From: an uncultured Pelagibacteraceae bacterium
Lineage (GTDB): Bacteria; Pseudomonadota; Alphaproteobacteria; Pelagibacterales; AG-422-B15
Assembly: GCA_902526005.1 (NCBI GenBank)
Contig: CABZIW010000006.1
Coordinates: 1 to 59,206 of the forward strand
Direction: 5' to 3'
Length of the DNA: 59,206 nucleotides
The notes below the pieces were generated by a model. The model searched no databases, was not told the DNA's origin, and was given only the letters and a program-made list of their open reading frames with translations. The position numbers were made by a program, and so were the translations under genes. Positions within the stretch are counted from its first letter, which is position 1; every line of letters begins with the position of its first letter. Shown piece after piece: positions 43,200 through 51,380 of this stretch.

Positions 43200-44202
43200 T
43201 TCTCAAAAAACTATACATGTCTTTATCAATTGGAATCCCTGTTTTGAGTCTTGTTTTTAATTTATGAAGCTCAGGTTCACCTGGTATCATCGGATCATGG
43301 TAATTTTTATTTATTTTTTTTTGAGAGTGTATTCTTTTCACTATTAACTGCATATCTCTCATAAATTTTTTAATATTGTAAACTTGTTCAATATCTATTG
43401 CTATAAAGAAATGGCCTAATTTTCGACGTTTTTTTTCATTTGTTTCATACATTTTTGTTATCTTGTTTCCCATATTCATCCCAGACAAGCATCCACTAAG
43501 TATATCTACAATAAAAGAGAGTCCTATGCCTTTGTAACCTCCAATTGCTTGCAGAAATTTTGCTTCATTCGCATTTAGTGTTTCCTTTCCATGTACATTA
43601 AGTGCATCTCCTTTATTTAACTTTTGTTTTTTCATTTGTTTATTTTTTATTTCATTAAATGTTGTTTGTGTAGAAGCCGAGTCGTAACAAAAAATATTTT
43701 TTTTTGAAATTGGAGCAGTAAATGATATTGGATTATTGCCAAAAAAAACTGATCTTGTGTTTGGTAATAATATTCTTGGACTAGCGTGCGTCATAGATAT
43801 CGTAATAAATCCATTTTTAGAATAATCATGTCCAAAGTATGACATTGCACCACAATGACCTGAATTAAAAACTGAACAACAGCCTACTCCATTTTTCTTT
43901 GCTATTTTTATAGCTTCCTTCATTCCAACTGTTCCTGCGTAATGACCAAATGTATGATCTGCATTCACTCGAATAAAAGACCTTGCAGTAATTTTTTTAG
44001 TAATATCTGGCTTAGTGTTAATTATACCAGAGTCAATTTCTTTAAGATATTGTGGAAGTAACCTGATACCATGAGAGTCGATACCTCTTAAAGATGCCCA
44101 AACCAATGCATTGCTAACAATATTAGATATTTTTTTATTTACATGTCTCTTAGTTAATTTTTTTTTAATTAGATTCTCAAGAGAGTTAGCTTTTATTTTC
44201 AT
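43183..44202 (-). CDS. Ldh/Mdh-family NAD(P)-dependent oxidoreductase
   Basis: Non-Rossmann lactate/malate/sulfolactate dehydrogenase family (YiaK, ComC, AllD). Motifs: SLRGIDSHGIRLLPQYL with catalytic His, RVNADHTFGHYAGTVGMKEAIKIAKK, VFNSGHCGAMSYFGHDYSKNGFI and NPISFTAPISKK, with GYKGIGLSFIVDILSGCLSGM near the C-terminus. It has 339 residues. These enzymes reduce 2-keto acids or oxidise 2-hydroxy acids. Its presence within a polysaccharide locus next to a dehydrogenase suggests a keto-acid precursor or decoration, which is inferred. Confidence 0.88.
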   Translation of the reverse strand: MKIKANSLENLIKKKLTKRHVNKKISNIVSNALVWASLRGIDSHGIRLLPQYLKEIDSGIINTKPDITKKITARSFIRVNADHTFGHYAGTVGMKEAIKIAKKNGVGCCSVFNSGHCGAMSYFGHDYSKNGFITISMTHASPRILLPNTRSVFFGNNPISFTAPISKKNIFCYDSASTQTTFNEIKNKQMKKQKLNKGDALNVHGKETLNANEAKFLQAIGGYKGIGLSFIVDILSGCLSGMNMGNKITKMYETNEKKRRKLGHFFIAIDIEQVYNIKKFMRDMQLIVKRIHSQKKINKNYHDPMIPGEPELHKLKTRLKTGIPIDKDMYSFLRNEDNV

Positions 44203-45115
44203 TATGATAATAAAACTCTTTATTTATGCCAAGTAAACCCATTATTTTATTATTTGTTAAAAATGACAATGGATTTAGTGCTAAAGAAATAGTTAATCTG
44301 TATACAAAGCCAGCAAGATCACCTTTTTTCAAATAAAGCAGTGAGAGTACAAAATTCTCTATTCCTCTTCGATATCTATTTTTAATTTTATTTTTAATAC
44401 TGACTGCAAGTGCTGCGCCTTTTTCTAAATTTCTAATCTTATCGAGTCTACTTGATATCTGATTGCTAGTTTTACCAGTTATACTCTCGCTATATCTGCG
44501 CCAATATACTGAATATTTATCTATAAAAAAAATTTTAGCTTTTTGAGAAAAATCAAGAAATAAATCCCAATCCTGACCTATTGATATTTTTTCATTGTAA
44601 GGACCTCTTAAATCCTCAATTAGTTTTCTCTTAAAAACAGTAGAAGAATGTACAATAGGAAAAGTATAAGAAAAAAATTCATTAATATTTTTATTTGATT
44701 TTATAGATGCTTTAAATATGGCCTTTATTTCTCGATTCTCATTGATAATATAGGCCGCGCCTGCTAAGCAGTCAGCATTTTTATTTTCATCAAGATATTT
44801 TATTGCATTATTGAGCCACTCATCTGCCAATATATCGTCCGCATCCATATTCATTAAATAACATGAATTCCTGTTTGTATGATTTATTGCAAAATTAAGA
44901 GCTTCAGTCCTCCGGAGCATCTTCGATAAATTTATAATTGTAATTTGTTGATTAGATGAATATTTATTTAATATAGTTAGTGTATCATCACTTGATTTAT
45001 TATTTACTATAATAAATTCCCAATTAGTAAAGGATTGTTTGATAATACTTTCAATTGCTTGTTTGAGATAACTTTCTCCATTATGTACTGTCATATAAAT
45101 ACTCAGCTTTGGCAT
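44186..45115 (-). CDS. Glycosyltransferase family 2
   Basis: Inverting GT-A transferase. The start is set at ATG 45115 (MPKLSIYMTVHNGESYLKQA); a TTG at 45124 is also in frame. The donor domain has EFIIVNNKSSDDTL and MNMDADDILADEWL (DxD), then GQDWDLFLDFSQKAKI. The C-terminal third is helical with YRRGIENFVLSLLYLKKGDLAGFVYR. It has 309 residues. It overlaps the Ldh gene start by 17 bases. Confidence 0.9.
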   Translation of the reverse strand: MPKLSIYMTVHNGESYLKQAIESIIKQSFTNWEFIIVNNKSSDDTLTILNKYSSNQQITIINLSKMLRRTEALNFAINHTNRNSCYLMNMDADDILADEWLNNAIKYLDENKNADCLAGAAYIINENREIKAIFKASIKSNKNINEFFSYTFPIVHSSTVFKRKLIEDLRGPYNEKISIGQDWDLFLDFSQKAKIFFIDKYSVYWRRYSESITGKTSNQISSRLDKIRNLEKGAALAVSIKNKIKNRYRRGIENFVLSLLYLKKGDLAGFVYRLTISLALNPLSFLTNNKIMGLLGINKEFYYHNENKS

Positions 45116-45127
45116 AATACTCAATTT

Positions 45128-46003
45128 TTATTTTCTTAAAATAACATCAAATACTTTTATTTTTAGAACATCCTCCGGAACTGACTGAAATTTTTTATTT
45201 AACTTAGATTTTGGCAATGGTAACTTATCCCACTTTAATATATTTTTTATTTCAACATTAAATTTTGAGTCTTTGAATATTGCAATCATTTCATCAAACC
45301 TAATTCGATTTGTATAGAACCCAGATTGTGTAAATAGTTTTGATTCCCATATTTTCTCTGAAAAACGTAAATTATTTAAACTTTCATCTAAATGATCACG
45401 CAAATCAACCTGGTGTGAACTAACACCGCCTTTTTTTAATATTCTATAAAATTCATTAAACGTATTTTTAAAATCATCAAGGCTTATATGTTCTAATACA
45501 GCCTGAGAATAAATAAGGTCGATTGACTCAGACTTTATTTTTTTTAAATCTTTATAACCAGCGGTTAAGTAAGAAGCACTCGACTTAATTAAAATTTTTT
45601 CAAGATTGTCACTAGCTACTATATCAGGTGGGGAATAACCCATTTTTTTTAAATTATTAGATAATTTTAAATAAGTTGAAGTATTAGTTTTAGCATATCT
45701 ACCAACATCTAATAAAATTGATTTAGCTCCATATGAATATGATATTATTGCGGATGAGATACTATCACCTGGACCTACCTCCATTATTGTTTTCTCTTTA
45801 AGTTCTTTTATTTCACTTTTTTTTACATGGCTTAGAAAAACTTCTATTGCATATTGTGTATTATCCATTTTTCCATGTCTAAAAAGTCCGATATTTTGCC
45901 AAAATTGATAATTAAATGGCAACCTCGCAAGAATTATTTTGAGAAAAATTTTAGTCCACCATGGAATTTTTTGTTTAATTTTCATATTGTTATATATGCT
46001 CAC
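45128..46003 (-). CDS. SAM-dependent methyltransferase (class I)
   Basis: 291 residues. Motif I is KTIMEVGPGDSISSAIISYSYGAKSILLDVGRY, with motif II/III region IDLIYSQAVLEHISLDDFKNTFNEFYRILKKGG typical of type-11 methyltransferases. The N-terminus has a hydrophobic patch (WWTKIFLKIILARLPF). The start is GTG at 46003, overlapping the upstream stop (GTGA); ATG at 45985 is an alternative. It probably O- or C-methylates a sugar of the repeat unit. Confidence 0.85.
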   Translation of the reverse strand: MSIYNNMKIKQKIPWWTKIFLKIILARLPFNYQFWQNIGLFRHGKMDNTQYAIEVFLSHVKKSEIKELKEKTIMEVGPGDSISSAIISYSYGAKSILLDVGRYAKTNTSTYLKLSNNLKKMGYSPPDIVASDNLEKILIKSSASYLTAGYKDLKKIKSESIDLIYSQAVLEHISLDDFKNTFNEFYRILKKGGVSSHQVDLRDHLDESLNNLRFSEKIWESKLFTQSGFYTNRIRFDEMIAIFKDSKFNVEIKNILKWDKLPLPKSKLNKKFQSVPEDVLKIKVFDVILRK

Positions 46004-46947
46004 TTAAAATTATAATCACAGTAATTGAAGAGAGCTATCAATTCATCATTTAATGAATTTTTAACTTGAATTCCTAATTTTTTAAGCTTGTTTATACTAA
46101 AATCTAAACTTTCAAAGTTCTCATTTGAATTACTACACTCATAAATAATTTTGACTTTATTTTTTTTAAAATCATAATATCTTTCCGCTACTAATTCTGC
46201 CATTTTGCCTAATTGTATTGATTTTGTATTACCAACATTCAGAATAATACTATTTTTCAGTACTATTTTTTTATTTATAATCTGATTAAGAATATCATTG
46301 AAATCTGTTATTGATAAAAAATTCCTATAAATGTTTGGATTTGAAAAAACTTTTATATTTCTATTTGTATAAATTTGTTTACATATGTTATTAATATATA
46401 GATCCCAACAATTAATATTTTGTATATCAGGTTTACCAAAGATATTTGATAAACGTAAAATTTTGCCATTAATTCTATTTGAATTATGAAACTCTTCTAC
46501 AAATTTTTCTCCAATTAAATTAGACACAGCATAAGGATGATTATTATCTGTTTTAGAGTTTTCATCAAAAAATCCATTTAAATCTTTGTTGTAAACATGG
46601 GCTGTAGAAAGAAAAATAAATTCAGAAATATTTTGTTTTTCAGCTATTTCTAAAAAGAGTTTAGTTTTATATCCATTAAATTCATTTGCATAAACTGGAT
46701 CTTTAGAGCATTCCTTGGCATTCATACCCGCAAAATGAAAAATTATTTCATTTCCTCTTATTGCCTCTGAAATACTGGTTCTATCACTCCATTTTATAAG
46801 CCGTGTTTGTATTTTGCTATTAAATTTATAATTTAAAAATTTAGACTCTGAGCTTGTTCCAACTGTAATTTTATAACCCAAATTAGAAAAATAATAAGCT
46901 GCTCTTGCTCCCAGTAATCCATATCCACCGGAGATAAATATCTTCAT
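46000..46947 (-). CDS. NAD-dependent epimerase/reductase (SDR), CDP-sugar module
   Basis: Extended SDR with SGGYGLLGARAAYYFSNLGYKI as cofactor loop and YAVSNLIGEKFVEEF as the YxxxK-like segment. The length is 315 residues. It overlaps rfbF by one base and is followed by a methyltransferase gene. Given RfbF, RfbG and a 3,5-epimerase-like cupin immediately upstream in transcription, reduction of the 4-keto group of a CDP-6-deoxyhexose is the most economical role. That step is inferred, not shown. Confidence 0.8.
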   Translation of the reverse strand: MKIFISGGYGLLGARAAYYFSNLGYKITVGTSSESKFLNYKFNSKIQTRLIKWSDRTSISEAIRGNEIIFHFAGMNAKECSKDPVYANEFNGYKTKLFLEIAEKQNISEFIFLSTAHVYNKDLNGFFDENSKTDNNHPYAVSNLIGEKFVEEFHNSNRINGKILRLSNIFGKPDIQNINCWDLYINNICKQIYTNRNIKVFSNPNIYRNFLSITDFNDILNQIINKKIVLKNSIILNVGNTKSIQLGKMAELVAERYYDFKKNKVKIIYECSNSNENFESLDFSINKLKKLGIQVKNSLNDELIALFNYCDYNFK

Positions 46948-47723
46948 TAATTAGAATGATCTATTACCCAAGGAGCTTCTTTTGCATCATACATCTTTTG
47001 AAGCAATTCATGATCTCTCTTAGTATCCATACACTGCCAAAAACCCTCATGCTTATATGCTTTAAGCTCACCCATTTGAGCGGCTCTTTCAAGTGGTTCA
47101 CGCTCCAAAAGAGTTTCATCGTTATCAATGAGATCAAAAAACTCTCTATTGAATACAAAAAAACCCCCATTTATCCAGCCTTTTTGTAATTGTGGTTTTT
47201 CCTCAAAACTTTCAACACTATCATCAGATATATTTAATTCTCCAAACCTTGCTGTTGGTCTCACAGCTGTTACAGTTGCCATTTTTCCATGTGATTGATG
47301 AAATTTTAGCAAATTAGAAATATCAATATCAGAGACGCCATCACCATATGTTAGAAAAAAAGTCTTATCAGTGATAATATTTTGAAATCTTTTCATCCGA
47401 CCTCCGGTCATAGTATTTAGGCCTGTATCAATGACATTAACTTTCCAATTTAATTTTTCTTTTTTTATGGTCTCAATATTTCCATTCAAAAGATCTACTG
47501 TAAAATCACTATTGATAGCATGGTATTTCAAAAAAAAATTTTTTATAACATCTGCCTTATAGCCAAGCGCTAAAAAAAATTCATTAAAATTGTACGATGC
47601 ATAAATTTTCATTATGTGCCATAATATCGGTTTATTACCAATTTCTATCATTGGTTTTGGGATAATACCTGTTTCTTCAGAGATTCTTGTTCCGAAACCG
47701 CCTGCTAAAATAATAGTTTTCAT
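46947..47723 (-). CDS. rfbF: Glucose-1-phosphate cytidylyltransferase
   Basis: Makes CDP-glucose from CTP and glucose 1-phosphate. Clear RfbF signatures: MKTIILAGGFGTRISEETGIIPKPMIEIGNKPILWHIMKIY, LALGYKADVIKNFF, DTGLNTMTGGRMKRF, LTYGDGVSDI, WINGGFFVFNREFFDLI, and EGFWQCMDTKRDHELL (parts shown). The length is 258 residues, as in Yersinia and Salmonella enzymes. Its gene lies next to the cupin and RfbG genes, so CDP-4-keto-6-deoxyglucose is clearly made. Confidence 0.97.
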   Translation of the reverse strand: MKTIILAGGFGTRISEETGIIPKPMIEIGNKPILWHIMKIYASYNFNEFFLALGYKADVIKNFFLKYHAINSDFTVDLLNGNIETIKKEKLNWKVNVIDTGLNTMTGGRMKRFQNIITDKTFFLTYGDGVSDIDISNLLKFHQSHGKMATVTAVRPTARFGELNISDDSVESFEEKPQLQKGWINGGFFVFNREFFDLIDNDETLLEREPLERAAQMGELKAYKHEGFWQCMDTKRDHELLQKMYDAKEAPWVIDHSN

Positions 47724-48172
47724 TATTTATACTTTATATCCCATTTATAAGGTATTTTAGTATCATTATAAGGTTTCCTAACAATTTCACTTGGGTCATG
47801 AGGAATAGTTGAACAATTAGCTAGTATTGAGAGGTCTTTACCAACACTTTTGAATCCATTCCAAATACCAGGAGGTACATGGATTAGTGAATAATTTTCA
47901 GGAGAAATAAAAATTTCTTCAATTTCTCCTTTGGTTTGACTATTTTGACGATCGTCAAAAAAAACAAATTTAATTGCACCACTTACCACGGCATAATTAA
48001 GAGTCATTTCTTTATGTAGATGCCAGGCTTTAACAACACCAGGATATGTAACAGAGAAATATATTTCTCCAAATTTGCTGAAGTACTCTGAGTCATTGCG
48101 TAACATATGCATGACTTTACCTCTTTCATCAAAAATCTGTTTGAGTTTAATAATTTTCAATCCTTCTATCAT
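47723..48172 (-). CDS. dTDP/CDP-4-keto-6-deoxysugar 3,5-epimerase-like cupin
   Basis: 149-residue cupin of the RmlC-like group. Conserved elements: DERGKVMHMLRNDSEYFSKFGEIYFSVTYPGVVKAWHLHKEMTLNY (catalytic His pair in WHLH), then FISPENYSLIHVPPGIWNGFKSVG and the final SEIVRKPYNDTKIPYKW. The sequence is shorter than RmlC (about 180). It lies between RfbF and RfbG, so it probably epimerises CDP-4-keto-6-deoxyglucose, most likely at C3 and/or C5, rather than a dTDP-sugar. That substrate is inferred. Confidence 0.82.
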   Translation of the reverse strand: MIEGLKIIKLKQIFDERGKVMHMLRNDSEYFSKFGEIYFSVTYPGVVKAWHLHKEMTLNYAVVSGAIKFVFFDDRQNSQTKGEIEEIFISPENYSLIHVPPGIWNGFKSVGKDLSILANCSTIPHDPSEIVRKPYNDTKIPYKWDIKYK

Positions 48173-48178
48173 TGTAAG

Positions 48179-49225
48179 CTATAATCCAAAATATTGGTTA
48201 ATTTGATTAGATGTAATCTCTCTTAAGTTGTTTCTATTTAAATAATTACTATACCATGTTGCAGTTTGGTCAATTGTTTCATTTATATTCCATTTTGGAT
48301 ACCATCCTAAAAGTGTATTTGCTTTTTCACAATTTAACTGAAGAAGATTTGACTCAAAATGACTATTATCATTATTATCAAATGTGATATTAGTTTTATC
48401 AAAGTACTTGAGTATACCCGTTGCTATATCCTGAACTGAACCAAGTTTATTTGCTTGGGGTCCAAAGTTCCAAGCACCTGAATACTTTGGATCATTATAA
48501 AGAAACTTTGATAGCTTAATGTAACCAGAAAGGGGCTCTAGAACATGTTGCCAGGGTCTCGTAGAGTTGGGGTTTCTTATCACTAAATTTTTTTTTGTTT
48601 CAACTGCCCTTATGCAATCAGGCACTAATCTATTATCAGAAAAATCGCCTCCACCAATAACATTACCTGCTCTTGCTGATGCAATCCCTTTATTTTGTTT
48701 TGAAAACTCAAAAGATCTTAAATACGAACTAAAAACTATTTCAGCGCATGCTTTCGAGGCACTATAAGGATCTTTGCCACCTAATTCATCAATTTCTCTA
48801 TAACCCCAAACCCATTCTTTATTTTCATAACATTTATCAGATGTGATATAAACCAATGATTTAACTGATTTAGATTTCAATACACAATTTAGTATGTTTA
48901 CTGATCCATTTATGTTTGTTTCATAGGTTTCAACTGGATTAGCATAAGATTTTTTTACAAGTGCTTGCGCTGCTAAATGAAAAACTATATCAGGCTTAAC
49001 TCTATCAAATGTTTTCTGTAAAACTTCCAAATTTCTAATATCGCTATATTCTTGATCAATATCTCCATATAGTTTTAGTAAATTGTAATTTGATATTTTT
49101 TCTGGTTCTAAAGCAAAACCATACACATCTGCCTTTAATTTGCTCATTATAAATGTCAGCCAGGATCCTTTAAATCCTGTATTGCCCGTAATTAGAATTT
49201 TTTTGTCTTTAAAAAAATCAAGCAT
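48179..49225 (-). CDS. rfbG: CDP-glucose 4,6-dehydratase
   Basis: Converts CDP-glucose to CDP-4-keto-6-deoxyglucose with bound NAD+. The start is placed at ATG 49225, giving MLDFFKDKKILITGNTGFKGSW. The earlier ATG at 49255 lies inside the upstream glycosyltransferase gene. Typical family blocks: HLAAQALVKKSYANPVETYETNINGSVN, YITSDKCYENKEWVWGYREIDELGGKDPYSASKACAE and NSTRPWQHVLEPLSGYIKLS (parts shown). It has 348 residues. Confidence 0.96.
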   Translation of the reverse strand: MLDFFKDKKILITGNTGFKGSWLTFIMSKLKADVYGFALEPEKISNYNLLKLYGDIDQEYSDIRNLEVLQKTFDRVKPDIVFHLAAQALVKKSYANPVETYETNINGSVNILNCVLKSKSVKSLVYITSDKCYENKEWVWGYREIDELGGKDPYSASKACAEIVFSSYLRSFEFSKQNKGIASARAGNVIGGGDFSDNRLVPDCIRAVETKKNLVIRNPNSTRPWQHVLEPLSGYIKLSKFLYNDPKYSGAWNFGPQANKLGSVQDIATGILKYFDKTNITFDNNDNSHFESNLLQLNCEKANTLLGWYPKWNINETIDQTATWYSNYLNRNNLREITSNQINQYFGL

Positions 49226-50456
49226 TTCTTTTCTGATAAAGTTGAATATATGCATTAACAGATTTCTCTGCAGAAAAATACTGCCTATATCTTTTTAAAG
49301 CATTTTTTCCTATATTATCCAAGTTTAATTTTTTATTAAAAATCTGCTGAATTTTAGCAGCAAGTTCTTCACTATTACCAACATTAAATAAAAAACCGCT
49401 TTTATTCTCTTTTATTTGCTCTGGTACACCAGCAATTTTACTAGAAATAATTATTTTTTGTAAAGACATTGCTTCTAGAACAACATTGGGGAAATCTTCA
49501 CTTGAAATTGATGTCAATAGTAATACGTCTGCCAAATTAATTAAATCAAAAATATTTTTATAATTACGAATAAACTTAAAATATTTATTTAATCCTCTTT
49601 TCTTAATAAGATCTTTTAACGAGTTTTCTAACGGACCTTCACCCTCAATAATAAAAAGATATTTTTCTTGTAAAATTTTATCCTTTTTCAATAAAGTGAT
49701 AGCGTCAATTAATACTTTATGACCTTTTCGAGGAATTAATAATGCAACTATTAAAAATATTTTACCTTTAAAACTTGATAACCCTAATTGTTTTTTCATT
49801 TGGGTTTTATTTGATATTATTTTTCTTTTTTCTATTCCGTTAGGAATAGAGATTACTTTTTTATTTTCAATAGAAATTAATTTCTTCATTTTTTTTCCAT
49901 TGTATTGTGAACCAGTAACTATGATATCAACACAAAAATTAATAATTACATCCATTGGTAAATTCATAATTCGTCTAATCTTTAGATAAGGCTCAGGAGA
50001 ATTATTAATAACCAAAATAGTTTTATTTATACTCATTATTCTTGACGCAACAATCATAGCTTTAGTTGATAGAGTGGGCGGGAATCCACCACTGTTTATA
50101 TGAACTATCTGCGGTCTAATTTTTTTGATCATTTTACAAAGTAAATAAACTTCGTAAATAAAAAGGGGAATATTTACAAGCAATCTAACAAAAATCATAA
50201 TTATTCTTCTTATAATAAATGGTATAGAGGTGCCTAATAAATCTGGGTTAGATAAATCTACGAAATTCATCGGTATCCTATTTTGGATATAACTTACTCT
50301 TTTCTTTAAACCGAGTTCATAATCTTTTGATTTTCGATATGAAAAAAATACATCAAATTTATTATTTATTTTTTTAGAATTTAAAAAATTTGCCAGCATA
50401 TTTTCACAACCTGCAAAAAATCTACAATCTGTATAGTAAAGTAATTTACTTTTCAT
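49218..50456 (-). CDS. Glycosyltransferase family 4
   Basis: GT-B transferase of 412 residues. The C-terminal donor domain shows FLIVALLIPRKGHKVLIDAI, IIEGEGPLENSL, and NLADVLLLTSISSEDFPNVVLEAMSLQKIIISSKIAGVPEQIKENKSGFLF (EX7E block; parts shown). The N-terminal half has an amphipathic, partly hydrophobic segment (FIIRRIIMIFVRLLVNIPLFI), suggesting membrane association. Overlaps the rfbG start by 8 bases and the SDR gene by 11 bases. Confidence 0.88.
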   Translation of the reverse strand: MKSKLLYYTDCRFFAGCENMLANFLNSKKINNKFDVFFSYRKSKDYELGLKKRVSYIQNRIPMNFVDLSNPDLLGTSIPFIIRRIIMIFVRLLVNIPLFIYEVYLLCKMIKKIRPQIVHINSGGFPPTLSTKAMIVASRIMSINKTILVINNSPEPYLKIRRIMNLPMDVIINFCVDIIVTGSQYNGKKMKKLISIENKKVISIPNGIEKRKIISNKTQMKKQLGLSSFKGKIFLIVALLIPRKGHKVLIDAITLLKKDKILQEKYLFIIEGEGPLENSLKDLIKKRGLNKYFKFIRNYKNIFDLINLADVLLLTSISSEDFPNVVLEAMSLQKIIISSKIAGVPEQIKENKSGFLFNVGNSEELAAKIQQIFNKKLNLDNIGKNALKRYRQYFSAEKSVNAYIQLYQKRNA

Positions 50457-51366
50457 ATTTGAGAATTCTAACCAGCCCTTGTTTTAATTTAATTTTAGGA
50501 ACCCATCCTAAACGCAAGCGAGCTTTTTTGTTATCAATGAAATAATATGTGCATAGATCTTTCATTTTAGGATTAATTTTTGTAAATAAATGATCATTTT
50601 TCCTTGTTTGTATTAATTTTCTAAAAATCTCAACAACTTCAATTACCTTATGTGACTTACCATAGGATAAATTAAATATATCATTATGCATTTTAAAATT
50701 TTTACAAATAAGAGCTTTTATAATTCCTGTAATTAAATCATCAATATAGAGAAAATCTCTATATTGGTTACCTAAACCCATTTTTAAAATTTTTTTTGTT
50801 TTGTAACATCTTATCATAGTTGGGATAAACATATTATTATCTTGTCCTGGTCCATATACAACTGATGGCCTAAGAATTATGATTGGTAAGTTATGTTTCT
50901 TTTTAGCTTTTAATATTTCATTTGTAATTTTTAGTTTATATCTACCATAGTATTTTACTGGCCTAGGGTTACTTTTTTCGTTAACAAAAAAATTATTATT
51001 TCCATATTCATCACATGACCCCAAAAAAATAAATTTTTTTAAATTATCTAGTTTTATACATGCAGATATTATATTTTTCGCAAATATTAAATTTATATTT
51101 TTATTTGATACTGGTTTTATTTTTAAATTTTTTTTATTTTTAGTGTCAGCAAGATGAATAATATAATTTGGATTTATAATTTTTATGACATTCTCGATTT
51201 TTTTTTTCTTCGACAAATCTAATTTATAAAAATTCTTAAGATTGGAATTTTTATTTTTTTTTCTTGATATTAAATATAGATCATATTTTTTTAGATGATT
51301 ATGAGATAATAAATTTTTCGCAATAAAACTATTTGATCCAATTATTAAAAGTCTATTTTTTTTCAT
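50446..51366 (-). CDS. NAD-dependent sugar epimerase/dehydratase (SDR)
   Basis: Extended SDR. Cofactor loop IIGSNSFIAKNLLSHN differs somewhat from GxxGxxG, and KYYGRYKLKITNEIL provides the YxxxK motif, followed by LRPSVVYGPGQDNNMFI. The length is 306 residues. It is extremely Lys/Asn/Ile-rich. Which sugar it acts on cannot be told; similarity to RmlB/GalE-like and RfbJ-like reductases is general. Confidence 0.82.
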   Translation of the reverse strand: MKKNRLLIIGSNSFIAKNLLSHNHLKKYDLYLISRKKNKNSNLKNFYKLDLSKKKKIENVIKIINPNYIIHLADTKNKKNLKIKPVSNKNINLIFAKNIISACIKLDNLKKFIFLGSCDEYGNNNFFVNEKSNPRPVKYYGRYKLKITNEILKAKKKHNLPIIILRPSVVYGPGQDNNMFIPTMIRCYKTKKILKMGLGNQYRDFLYIDDLITGIIKALICKNFKMHNDIFNLSYGKSHKVIEVVEIFRKLIQTRKNDHLFTKINPKMKDLCTYYFIDNKKARLRLGWVPKIKLKQGLVRILKYEK

Positions 51367-51380
51367 TATTAAATCATTTT

